DNA of 64,000 bases from DATBJJ01 sp036556425 (GTDB lineage Bacteria; Acidobacteriota; Vicinamibacteria; Vicinamibacterales; 2-12-FULL-66-21): the NCBI GenBank assembly GCA_036556425.1, contig DATBJJ010000003.1, forward strand, positions 11,373 through 75,372, in the 5' to 3' direction. Under the pieces are notes generated by a model. The model was not told where the DNA came from. It saw only the letters and a program-made list of their open reading frames with translations, and ran no database searches. Shown piece by piece: positions 50,304 through 61,262 of this stretch. The first letter of the stretch is position 1; each line of letters begins with the position of its first letter. The translations under genes and the position numbers were made by a program.

Positions 50304-51257
50304 CGGCGCCGGCTCCGGCGTACGCGCGATCACCCCGGCATCGATCGTCGTCCCGTCTCGCGCGATCGTTTGAAAGTACAGCGCGTCGCCAGACACTTCG
50401 ATCAACATGAAATGACAGTCTTCGTCGTAGCCGGCGGCCGTCAGCGCGGACGGCCGGATGTCGTGCTTCCGCAGCGCGCCGCCGCCGCCTGAGATGAAGT
50501 ACGAGATCCCGTGCTGCGGATGAATACGCTCGTAGAAATGCTCGTGCCCCGCGAAGACGACGTCGACGTCGCCGGCGACGAGCAGCGGCTCGAGCGCGAG
50601 CCGGACCGCGTACGCCGCGCTGCGATAGCGCCCCGACGTATAGAGCGGATGGTGCAAGTAACAGATCTTCCACGTCGTGGACGAGGCCGCGAGCTCGCGT
50701 TTCAGCCAGGTCAACTGCGCGTTGTCGAGCGTTCGGCTGTCGAGCACGAAGAAGCGGACGCCGCTGCCGCTCAATCCGGCGAGCCGGCGCTCTGATTTCC
50801 TGAACGTGTAGTACCGCTTGCCGCCCATGTTGAACGGCGCATAGTTCACTTCCGACGGATCGTCGTGGTTGCCGATCGCCGCATGAAAAGTCACCCCCGC
50901 ATCGAGCAAGGGACGATACGGATCCTCGAACTTGCGGCGGTAGTCTTCGGGCGTGTGCGGAGGATAGATGTTGTCGCCGAGCATGACGACGAATTCGAAC
51001 GCGAAACGCTCGCGCCAGGCAATCATCTGGCGCGCGGTTTCCCGCTGTGCCTGATCGCCGCGCCCGACGTCACCGATGACGGCGAAGCGCACGGAGCCGT
51101 CGGCGAGCGGCAGCGCCAGCGCGCCGGCGGGCGGCGTCAGCTTCCGGACGCTCGTGCGCGTCGTTCGCTCGACCGATCGGTCGAGCTCCGACCGGCACGC
51201 ACCGGCGACGACTGCCAGGCCGATCGCCGCGAGCGCTTTCCAGAAAACGCGTGACAC
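50292..51257 (-). CDS. Lipoprotein metallophosphoesterase
   Basis: 321 aa. Lipoprotein signal with lipobox VVAGAC (Cys about 21). Calcineurin-like domain (about 55-280) with FAVIGDVGRGD, VVMLGDNIYP, AIGNHDD, CYLHHPLY and VVFAGHEHFYER. It resembles tartrate-resistant/purple acid phosphatases and should remove phosphate from proteins or small molecules at the periplasmic face. It is convergent with the kinase-like gene (12-bp overlap of 3' ends), an arrangement that invites comparison of opposing activities, though the two are not co-transcribed. Confidence 0.88.
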   Translation of the reverse strand: MSRVFWKALAAIGLAVVAGACRSELDRSVERTTRTSVRKLTPPAGALALPLADGSVRFAVIGDVGRGDQAQRETARQMIAWRERFAFEFVVMLGDNIYPPHTPEDYRRKFEDPYRPLLDAGVTFHAAIGNHDDPSEVNYAPFNMGGKRYYTFRKSERRLAGLSGSGVRFFVLDSRTLDNAQLTWLKRELAASSTTWKICYLHHPLYTSGRYRSAAYAVRLALEPLLVAGDVDVVFAGHEHFYERIHPQHGISYFISGGGGALRKHDIRPSALTAAGYDEDCHFMLIEVSGDALYFQTIARDGTTIDAGVIARTPEPAPSGS

Positions 51258-51263
51258 GGCGCG

Positions 51264-53918
51264 CTAATCAGGGAGCCATCCCAGGCCCACGAGCTGCACG
51301 GAGACCTGGCCGCGTTTCGGCGAGAGCTGGAGCCGCTCGATCGAGGGGACGCCGCCCGCGTCGGCGATCTTCCGCGTTTCTTCGACGATCTCCTCTTCGA
51401 GCGCGCGCTCGCGATCGCGGATCGCCTCGACGTTCTCGGTCGCGCGCTTGATGTCCTCGCTCTCTTTCATGCTGCGCCCCACGCCGCGCGCCGCGGTGGT
51501 GGCGCGGCCCAACGTGCCGGTGCTGATCGTCTTTCGTCCGAACAGCGCGCCGAGGATCGTCGCGCCCACCGAGAGGCCGGTCTGCAGCCGCTGCTGCGAC
51601 GCTTGCGACGATTCGCGTTCGACGGCCGCCTCCGCGCGGCGCCGCTGCTCGGCGAGCTGCGCCCGCTTCGAGCCGTACTTCGCGCGAATCGCATCGACGG
51701 CCGCGTCGCGCGCGGTGCGCTGCGATTCTTGTACGCGAACCATGAAGTCGCGCTCCGACTCCCCTGGCGTCGACGTCAATTTGAGATCGCGCTGGCGCAT
51801 CAGCTCGAGCTTCTCCGATTGGGCGAGCCAGCGGCTGAGATCCTTCTCCCATGCTGCGTAGTTCTTCGCTTGCAAGCCGGGCGCCGGCACTTGCGCGAAC
51901 GTCGCGCCCGCTTCCGGAGATTCGCGAAGATCGCCGGCGGTTCCGTCGAGCCTCGATGCCTTCGACCAGTCGATCGTCAGCGGCCCGGAGCCCAGCGGCG
52001 CCACGTACAGCACATCGCGCACCTCGTCGACGCCGAGCTTCGAGTCGCCGAACCCGACGCGCGCCGCACCGAGCACGACTGGCGTGTAATGCGTCGCACC
52101 GGACGCGCGCGTGCCTTGCAGCGACGAAGGAATGAAGAATTGTTGGATGCCGGGTGGGAGTACCGGCGGCGACGTGTCGGCGGCGCTGGCTTTCGTTTTC
52201 GTCGACGGCGCGGGCGCAGCCGCCGCCGCAGCGGACTGCCCGGCTGGCGGGGCCGGCGTCAACGCGCGGATCTGATCGCGCGAAAGCGGACCGCGCAAAT
52301 ACGACAGCGTCCATCGCGTCTGAAACGTGGTCGGCGCTTTCGCGTGGACGTCGTGCAGCAGGAACACGCGCTTCTCGAGCGCCGACAACAATCGATCCGT
52401 CTCGGCGCGATCCATCGAGCCGGCCGCCGCGCCCTCGAGGCCGTCGAGCATGCGCGCCTTGTCGCGTTCGGTCTGCAGCCGCCCGAGAAACCACGTACCG
52501 GTGTTCGCGAGCCCCTTGTAATCGAGATCGACGGGATTCTGCGTCGCGAGCAGGACGCCGATGCCAAACGCGCGGCCCTGTTTCAGGAGCGTCAGCAGCG
52601 GACCCTTCGATGGTGGATTCGCGACCGGCGGAAAGTACCCGAGGATCTCGTCCATGTAGACGACCGCCCGCAGGCTCGTCGTTCCCGTCTGCCCACGCAT
52701 CCAGGCGACCACCTGATTGAGCAGCAGCGACACGAAGAACATGCGCTCCGCATCGCCGAGATGCGCGATCGAGAAAATCGCGACGCGCGGTTTTCCTTGC
52801 GGCGTGTACAACAGGCTCGCCACGTCGAGCGGCGCGCCTTCCATCCATTGCGCGAAGCCCGGCGCCGCGAGCAGTCCATTGAGGCGCATCGCAAGATCGA
52901 AGCGCTCTTTCGAAGGGAAGAACGCTTCCAGATCCACGACGCCGACTTTTTGAAACGGCGGCGTCTGGACCTGCTGGATGAGCGACGGGAGATCGAGATC
53001 CAATCCCGCCGACCATGCCGTTCCGAAGATGCTCGCGAGGAGCGTGTGCTCGCGGCTCCTGGCCTCGGCGCTCACGCCGGCAAGCGAGAGCAGACCGGTC
53101 GCGGTGTTTCCGGCGCGCTCCGCCAGCGATTCGGCGTCCTCGCGCGCGGCGGGTGGAGGCGCCGCGAACGAGCTGAGAATCGAGACCGGAAGGCCGGCGC
53201 GGCTGCCCGGCGTGTAGATCGCGAAGTCGGCCGCGTCCCGAAGCCGCCGAATCCGGGCTTCGTCCTGACCCCATTGCGCGATTCCGGCGCGCCACCGCTC
53301 GGCTTCCGCGGCGGCAAACGCGTCGGGATCCTTACCCGCGCGCCGCGCTTCATCCTCGTCGATCCACGGACGGAAGGCTTTCGCGGAGAGCTCGGGAAAT
53401 GTCAGCAGCAGGTTCCCGAGATCGCCTTTCGGATCGATCGCGATCACGGGAACGCCGTCGATTGCCGCTTCCTCGATGAGCGCCAGGCACAGTCCCGTCT
53501 TGCCGCTGCCGGTCATGCCGACGCATACGGCATGCGTCACCAAATCGCGCGATTCGTAGAGCACGGGCTCGTCGAGCGCCTTTTTCGCGCCCATGTCGTA
53601 CCGCCGCCCGAGGTAGAACAGGCCGAGCTTCTCGAAGTCCTGCATCGATCGTATGTTCTCCGTTCCGGCGTCTAACCACAACTCCAGGGGTACCGAGAGG
53701 ATTGGATACTTGCGGCGAAGCGCGATCACCCGGTTCGCGTAGTCCGGTTTGGGAATGCGGCCCGCGACGAGGGCATCCCGGAGGCGCCGGATCTCGTATC
53801 TGTAGAGGTCGCTCACCGCGTCGCGCAACACGGTGGGCGGCGTGGCCGCGTGAGGGACGAGCCCGTGGTCCGCGAGCGCCTCGAGGATCCGGCTGTCGTA
53901 TCGATACTGTCGGCTCAC
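51264..53918 (-). CDS. HerA-like (DUF853/DUF87) ATPase
   Basis: 884 aa, P-loop ATPase. A small N-terminal region precedes Walker A in CVGMTGSGKTGLCLALIEEA (about 133-152), DPKGDLGNLL, Walker B AVVYMDEILGYFPP (about 420) and the sensor LLATQNPVDLDYKGLANTGT (about 455). A proline/alanine linker (about 575-600) leads to a C-terminal coiled coil (about 690-860) with a Gly-rich GLSVGATILGALFGRKTIST. Members of this family translocate or move DNA or act in defence; the role here is unknown. No NurA nuclease gene is adjacent. It is divergent from the histone-H1-like gene. Confidence 0.85.
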   Translation of the reverse strand: MSRQYRYDSRILEALADHGLVPHAATPPTVLRDAVSDLYRYEIRRLRDALVAGRIPKPDYANRVIALRRKYPILSVPLELWLDAGTENIRSMQDFEKLGLFYLGRRYDMGAKKALDEPVLYESRDLVTHAVCVGMTGSGKTGLCLALIEEAAIDGVPVIAIDPKGDLGNLLLTFPELSAKAFRPWIDEDEARRAGKDPDAFAAAEAERWRAGIAQWGQDEARIRRLRDAADFAIYTPGSRAGLPVSILSSFAAPPPAAREDAESLAERAGNTATGLLSLAGVSAEARSREHTLLASIFGTAWSAGLDLDLPSLIQQVQTPPFQKVGVVDLEAFFPSKERFDLAMRLNGLLAAPGFAQWMEGAPLDVASLLYTPQGKPRVAIFSIAHLGDAERMFFVSLLLNQVVAWMRGQTGTTSLRAVVYMDEILGYFPPVANPPSKGPLLTLLKQGRAFGIGVLLATQNPVDLDYKGLANTGTWFLGRLQTERDKARMLDGLEGAAAGSMDRAETDRLLSALEKRVFLLHDVHAKAPTTFQTRWTLSYLRGPLSRDQIRALTPAPPAGQSAAAAAAPAPSTKTKASAADTSPPVLPPGIQQFFIPSSLQGTRASGATHYTPVVLGAARVGFGDSKLGVDEVRDVLYVAPLGSGPLTIDWSKASRLDGTAGDLRESPEAGATFAQVPAPGLQAKNYAAWEKDLSRWLAQSEKLELMRQRDLKLTSTPGESERDFMVRVQESQRTARDAAVDAIRAKYGSKRAQLAEQRRRAEAAVERESSQASQQRLQTGLSVGATILGALFGRKTISTGTLGRATTAARGVGRSMKESEDIKRATENVEAIRDRERALEEEIVEETRKIADAGGVPSIERLQLSPKRGQVSVQLVGLGWLPD

Positions 53919-54029
53919 GTCAGCGACCCAACTTCGTTGCGCGTTTCCGCCGCGTCTCTGTTAGTATGCGCGACACACTTTCCGCGCAGGCTGACGAGTG
54001 CCGCCACAACGGGTGCGAAGGGAGCATCT

Positions 54030-54410
54030 ATGTCCGACGAGCGAGAGACCCTTGGGGGGAGCGACAACGATCTGTTGACACGCACGGCAGAGGTCGTGGG
54101 GGGCACGCTGGGCTCGGCGACTCGCGTCGTGAGCGACACGGCCCAAACCGCGGCCGGCGCCGCCGCAGGCGCCGCGCAAACGGCGACGTCAACGGTCAAA
54201 TCAGCGGTATCGAAAGCCAAATCGACCGGCGGCGCCGCGAAGAAGGCCACGAAGAAAGCGGCGCGGCGCGTCGTCAAGAAGGCCAAGGCGACCGTGAAAG
54301 CCGCCCGGCGCGCCACCAAGCGCACGGTCCGCAAAGCGAAGAAGGTCGCCGCGCGCGCCAAGAGCGCGCGAAAAGCCGCACGAGGCAAGCGCTCGTCCAA
54401 GAAGCGCTAA
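54030..54410 (+). CDS. Histone-H1-like Lys/Ala-rich protein
   Basis: 126 aa. The N-terminal 50 residues are acidic to neutral (MSDERETLGGSDNDLLTRTA), followed by a long Lys/Arg/Ala tail with AAKKATKK-type repeats (KKATKKAARRVVKKAKATVK, KRTVRKAKKVAARAKSARKA), ending GKRSSKKR. Such tails bind DNA, as in bacterial H1-like nucleoid proteins. AAGGGAG precedes the ATG. A -10-like TAGTAT at 53962 in the 111-bp gap may drive it. It faces away from the HerA-like gene, sharing the promoter region. Confidence 0.8.
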   Translation: MSDERETLGGSDNDLLTRTAEVVGGTLGSATRVVSDTAQTAAGAAAGAAQTATSTVKSAVSKAKSTGGAAKKATKKAARRVVKKAKATVKAARRATKRTVRKAKKVAARAKSARKAARGKRSSKKR

Positions 54411-54414
54411 GTTG

Positions 54415-54484
54415 GTTCCGGGTTCCAAGGGTCCAGGGTTCCAGGGTTCGGGTTCGAACCCGGAACCGGAACCCGGGAACCCGG
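54415..54484. repeat. GGGTTCC palindromic repeat between convergent genes
   Basis: GGTTCCGGGTTCCAAGGGTC and related GGGTTCC words face GGAACCGGAACCCGGGAACC, with a GGGTTCGAACCC centre. It can form a long hairpin between the H1-like and M14 genes and may terminate both. Confidence 0.8.
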
Positions 54485-54496
54485 CACCTCAGTTCG

Positions 54497-57325
<2,829 letters not shown>

Positions 57326-57600
57326 CCCTTCCCCCTCGAAACGCGGATCACGCGAATAACGCGGGATCGCGCGAACAAACGCGGATCGCGCGGATTAAGG
57401 CGGATCACGCGGACTGCGCGATAACGATATCAGATAGTGGTGGGTGACGCGGATTGCGCCGGCCGGACACGATCAGAAGGCTCGACGAGGATTGCGGAGT
57501 GTGTGGAGGTGTGGGGATTCCGGGCATCGGCGGACTACGCGGATCGCCGTGATCCGCGTAATCCGCGTCCTGCCTCCTCCGGCCCCTGACCCCTCGAAGC
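57326..57600. repeat. Intergenic region with CGCGGATCRCGCG words
   Basis: 275 bp without a gene. Words such as AACGCGGATCACGCG, GCGGATCGCGCGGATTA and GATCCGCGTAATCCGCG recur (57340-57420 and 57535-57570), partly as inverted copies of each other. The same family occurs at 7121-7178. No promoter or structured RNA can be supported. Confidence 0.6.
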
Positions 57601-58152
57601 TCAGTGAATCGGCGCTCCCTGCGCGGGAGCGCCCGTCTCGGGCATGATCGCGGAGAGCGACGCCGTGTGCTCGTAGATGGCGCCGTCCGCATTCGACGCC
57701 AGGAACCGCGCGGGCGGTGTCACGTCGAGTGGATCCGCAACGACAGCGTAGCCTGATGCGGCGGCGCCGGCTGCGAGCCCGTTGCAGGATCCGGGCGCGC
57801 CCGGCAGCCCGGTCCCCGCCATGCTGAAGAGATATCCGCTCTTCACGAACGTCGGACCACCTGACATCTCCGGCGCGAGGAACGCCTCGACCGACGCCGG
57901 CGGCCTGACGCCCAGCGTCTGGAAGTCCGGCGAATAGAATCCCAGGCCGCACGTGATCGCGAAGCTCAGTTGCGCGCTGTTGACCACCTTGATCGTGCCC
58001 AACGCGGACGCCGATTGCGCCGCGCCGCGCGCTCGCATCAACCCAGGAAGCGCCAGCGTCGACAGTAGACCGATCAACGAAATCACGAAGAGCAGATCGA
58101 TCAGCGTGAAGCCCGACTCACTCCGTTCTCCGCTCAGCCTCATGGAAGCCAT
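57601..58152 (-). CDS. Type IV prepilin-like protein
   Basis: 183 aa. A short leader (MASMRLSGERSES) ends in Gly14, followed by the hydrophobic N-terminus FTLIDLLFVISLIGLLSTLA, the type III prepilin signature cleaved by PilD. Position +5 of the mature protein is Asp instead of the usual Glu. The globular part contains AQSASALGTIKVVNSAQLSF and paired cysteines. It should be a pilus or type II secretion pseudopilin; no other pilus genes are nearby. ATG 58152 is supported by AAGGG seven bases upstream. The 144-bp leader may hold a riboswitch. Confidence 0.88.
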   Translation of the reverse strand: MASMRLSGERSESGFTLIDLLFVISLIGLLSTLALPGLMRARGAAQSASALGTIKVVNSAQLSFAITCGLGFYSPDFQTLGVRPPASVEAFLAPEMSGGPTFVKSGYLFSMAGTGLPGAPGSCNGLAAGAAASGYAVVADPLDVTPPARFLASNADGAIYEHTASLSAIMPETGAPAQGAPIH

Positions 58153-58177
58153 CTCAGCACCCTTTATCCTGACAATT

Positions 58178-58262
58178 ATTGGCAACCTTGCCATTTTGCG
58201 GCAGCCGGAAATTGGCGACCCCGCCCGTCCCCCCGTGCCACCCGCACGCCCTTGCCTTCGCT
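58178..58262 (-). promoter_or_regulatory. Candidate GEMM-like (cyclic-dinucleotide) riboswitch
   Basis: On the minus strand, GGCAA (58256-58252) can pair with TTGCC in GGTTGCC (58187-58181), enclosing GGGCGTGC...GCACGG and GGGGACGGGCGG elements, and ending ATGGCAAGGTTGCC, similar to the 3' end of GEMM-I RNAs. The highly conserved ACGCAAAGCC is not present, so the assignment is weak. Location before a prepilin gene is typical for such RNAs. Confidence 0.3.
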
Positions 58263-58270
58263 AACTGATT

Positions 58271-58294
58271 GATACGGCCCTCATTACCCGTATC
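58271..58294 (-). terminator. Hairpin GATACGG/CCGTATC after TRAP permease gene
   Basis: GATACGG (58271-58277) and CCGTATC (58288-58294) form a perfect 7-bp stem immediately after the permease stop codon. There is no T-run, so it may protect the mRNA end or act with Rho. Confidence 0.45.
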
Positions 58295-58296
58295 TA

Positions 58297-60213
58297 TCAC
58301 TCCGTGATTGCTGGGGGACGCCTGCCAAAGTGCAAGAAGAGCACCACGGCGAGTGTCGCAATTCCGCTCACATCGGCGACCGGGGAGGCATAGCAAAGGA
58401 GCAAGCCGGCGGCCCCTGCCAGGACACGCTCGGGGAGCGAGGCGCGGGTTCGAATCCAGCCGCCGAACGCCGCGGCCAGCGCCAGGATCCCGAGGGTGGC
58501 GGTGGCGCTCGACGTCACGATCGCGGCCACGCCGCCCTTCATCAACACGCCTTGGCCTTCCGGCGTCAGCGTGAACACGAACGGCACGAGGAACGCCGGA
58601 AGCGTGTACTTCCAGGTGAGCATCATCGTGCGGAACGGATTGCCGCCCGTGAGCGCCGCCGCGGCAAACGGCGAGAGCGCGGTCGGCGGGCTGACCTCGG
58701 AGAGAACGGCGTAGTAGAAGATGAACATGTGAGCTGCGGCCTCGGACACGCCCGCGTGCACGAGCGCGGGTGCGACCATGACCGCCGCGATGATGTACGA
58801 CGCCGTGACCGGAACGGCCAAGCCGAGCATCCAGACCGCGAGCGCCGAGTAGACGACCGTCAAAAAGAGGTGCCCGCCCGCGAGCGCCACGATCAGTCCG
58901 GAGATCTTCAAGCCGAGTCCCGTGAGCGTCACCACGCCGACGATGAGGCCGGCCGTGGCCGTCGTCGCGGCGACGCCGAGGACTCCAATCGCGCCGCTCT
59001 CGAGCGCGCCCGCGAGACGCCGCGGCGTCAACGCGGTCTCGCGCCTGACGTAGCTCAACGCGACCGCGAGCACCGCGGACCAGAAGACCGCGCGGAACGC
59101 GGACATACCCAACACCATGAACACCGCAATCGCGGCGAGCGACGTGAAGTGGTATCCGTACCGGCGGAAGAGCGCCCCAGCCGATCCCGTATCGATCGAC
59201 ACCGCGCGCGTCCCGAGCCGGCGCGAGTCCGCTTCGATCATCAGCAGGATCGACAAGTAGTACAGCGCCGTCGGAATCGTCGCCATGACGAGCACTTGCA
59301 GGTACGAGATCTTCAGGAACTCGGCGATGAGGAATGCCGCGGCGCCAAGCGTCGGCGGCGAGATGAGCGCGCCGATGCCGGCGGCGGAGAGGATCGCGCC
59401 CGCTGTTTCGGGACGATAGCCGGCGCCGCGCAGAAGAGGCCACGCAACCGATCCCAGCATCACAGTCGTGGCGACGCCGCTGCCTGAGACCGTTCCGAGC
59501 AGGAAGCCGGCGACCGTGACCGTCCGGCCCGGCGCCGCGCCCGAGCGCGATCGCCCCATGGCAGCCATCGACCAGTCGATGAAGAATCGTCCCGCGCCCG
59601 ACCGCTCGAGCAACGCGCCGTAGATCGTGAACAGGATGATGTAGGTCGAGGCCACGTCGAGCGGCACGCCGAACATGCCCTCGAGCGTCATGTAGAGCGT
59701 ACCCACGAGCCGATCGAGCGCGTATCCGCGATGCGCGATGAGCGGCATGCCGACGCGATCGAAGATCGGCCCCGCCCATCCGTACGCGATGAATCCAATC
59801 GCGGTCGCCGGCAGGATCCATCCGACCGATCGACGCGTCGCTTCGAGCACGACGACGATCGCGATCGAGCCGAGCGCGACGTCGACGGCGAGCGGATCGG
59901 CGGCGCGATAGACGAACCGCGTGAAGTCCGCGATCGGCCACGCGAGGGCGACGATCGTCGCGGCGATCGAGATCCAATCGATCGGCTCGACGCGATCCAA
60001 CGACACGCCGCGCCGGCGCGGAAACAGGAGAAAGATCAGCACGACCGCGATCAGCAGAAAGCTGACGCGATAAACCTGAGGCTGAACGATGAAGAGGACC
60101 CAGTAGAGCGCGTAGCAGGAGAGGGCGATCGCGAGCACGCGCGCGGCGGCGCCGACCCAGCCGCCAGGCGATCGGCCGGCGGGCTCGCCGGGCGGCTCTA
60201 CGCCGTCATTCAC
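58297..60213 (-). CDS. TRAP transporter fused DctQM permease (TAXI type)
   Basis: 638 aa, about 16-18 helices. The first 180 residues are the small DctQ-like 4TM part, the rest is the large DctM-like part with GTVSGSGVATTVMLGSVAWP, AGIGALISPPTLGAAAFLIA and YAVLSEVSPPTALSPFAAAA, typical of the 4TM/12TM fused permeases that work with TAXI-type binding proteins. It uses Na+ or H+ gradients to import organic acids. The GTG at 60213 overlaps the rhomboid stop codon as GTGA, so this start is preferred over longer in-frame options. It is the last gene of the ettA operon. Confidence 0.9.
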   Translation of the reverse strand: MNDGVEPPGEPAGRSPGGWVGAAARVLAIALSCYALYWVLFIVQPQVYRVSFLLIAVVLIFLLFPRRRGVSLDRVEPIDWISIAATIVALAWPIADFTRFVYRAADPLAVDVALGSIAIVVVLEATRRSVGWILPATAIGFIAYGWAGPIFDRVGMPLIAHRGYALDRLVGTLYMTLEGMFGVPLDVASTYIILFTIYGALLERSGAGRFFIDWSMAAMGRSRSGAAPGRTVTVAGFLLGTVSGSGVATTVMLGSVAWPLLRGAGYRPETAGAILSAAGIGALISPPTLGAAAFLIAEFLKISYLQVLVMATIPTALYYLSILLMIEADSRRLGTRAVSIDTGSAGALFRRYGYHFTSLAAIAVFMVLGMSAFRAVFWSAVLAVALSYVRRETALTPRRLAGALESGAIGVLGVAATTATAGLIVGVVTLTGLGLKISGLIVALAGGHLFLTVVYSALAVWMLGLAVPVTASYIIAAVMVAPALVHAGVSEAAAHMFIFYYAVLSEVSPPTALSPFAAAALTGGNPFRTMMLTWKYTLPAFLVPFVFTLTPEGQGVLMKGGVAAIVTSSATATLGILALAAAFGGWIRTRASLPERVLAGAAGLLLCYASPVADVSGIATLAVVLFLHFGRRPPAITE

Positions 60214-61250
60214 CACGCGTGGAGCAGGCGACCGATCGTCAGGAGCGCGCCCCCGCCGAGAATGGCAGCGGCAATCAATCCGCACGTGTCGAGCGCTTTG
60301 ATGAGCGGCGCGTGCTGCCGCGCGTTCGCGCGCGCGGCGATCAGACCCACGAGGAATCCGCCGACGACGCCGCCCGCATGGCCCGCGTTGTCGATGAAGA
60401 CGTAGCCGGCGACCCCGGTCAGCGCGACCATCCCCAAAATGCCGAACAGCCGCTTGCGCATCCAGTTCGGCGCGCTGCGCGGCCCGACCCGGACGGCGAG
60501 CGCATAGCCGAGGAGTCCCAGGATCGCGCCCGACGCGCCGACGCTCGTGTCAGCGATGAAGACGGTGCTCGCGACGCTGCCGGCGATCCCGCCGGCCAAG
60601 TACGCGAGCGGCACGCGAAGGCGCCGGTCGTAGATCTCCACGATCGTGCCGAGCGCGAGGAGACCGGACGCGTTGCCGCACAAGTGCAGGAGATCGCCGT
60701 GCAGATACGTCGCCGTGAGCAAGCGCCACCACTCGCCCGCGCGAACCGCCGGCTTGACGAGCCCCGCGAGCGCAAACGATTCCCGGATGCCCGCGCCGAG
60801 GAACTGCGCCGCCGTGACGACGATGATCATCGCCGCCAGCACGAGCGTGACTACCGGCTCGTTGGCCGCAATCCTCGCCGCGTGCTCGATCTTCGCGGAT
60901 CGCTCTTCGATGTCTTCCTGCCGCTCGCGGCGCCAGCTCTCGAGCGGATCCGATCGGCGAAGCGTCCACCATTCGAAGACCGAGACGGCGGCCCACGCGA
61001 CGAGGAAGACCGGCAGCGTGATGATGAACGCTCGGCTGCGGGAGAAGGCCGCAATCACGATGAGCGCCGGAACGAGCACGAGGCACGAGAGCGCGAAGAT
61101 CATGCGGCCGCGCGCCAGATCCACCGCGTCCCGGTGGATGTCTCGCGCGGCGTCGAGCGACGGCGCTTCGACGTCCTCGCGATCCGGCGGAACCGCGGGA
61201 TCGTGGATGTCGTCGAGCGACGAGGCGATCGTGCCGGTCACGGGAATCAT
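60210..61250 (-). CDS. Rhomboid intramembrane serine protease
   Basis: 346 aa. A soluble N-terminus and one or two extra helices (about 50-95) precede the rhomboid core: EWWRLLTATYLHGDLLHLCG with the conserved H-x-x-x-N-type segment, the catalytic serine S240 in GASGAILGLLG, and H291 in NAGHAGGVVGGF. It cleaves membrane proteins within the bilayer. It sits between the TAXI binding-protein gene (12 bp away) and the fused TRAP permease gene (4-bp overlap), an unusual position suggesting coupled expression. Substrate unknown. Confidence 0.9.
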   Translation of the reverse strand: MIPVTGTIASSLDDIHDPAVPPDREDVEAPSLDAARDIHRDAVDLARGRMIFALSCLVLVPALIVIAAFSRSRAFIITLPVFLVAWAAVSVFEWWTLRRSDPLESWRRERQEDIEERSAKIEHAARIAANEPVVTLVLAAMIIVVTAAQFLGAGIRESFALAGLVKPAVRAGEWWRLLTATYLHGDLLHLCGNASGLLALGTIVEIYDRRLRVPLAYLAGGIAGSVASTVFIADTSVGASGAILGLLGYALAVRVGPRSAPNWMRKRLFGILGMVALTGVAGYVFIDNAGHAGGVVGGFLVGLIAARANARQHAPLIKALDTCGLIAAAILGGGALLTIGRLLHAW

Positions 61251-61262
61251 CTGCAGCGCTCC

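Noticed and set aside
54450..54475. GGTTCGAAC sequence resembling a tRNA T-arm
   Set aside because: It is the centre of a GGGTTCC palindrome; no acceptor, D or anticodon stems surround it. A similar GGTTCGAATCC at about 58446 lies in the TRAP permease coding region.
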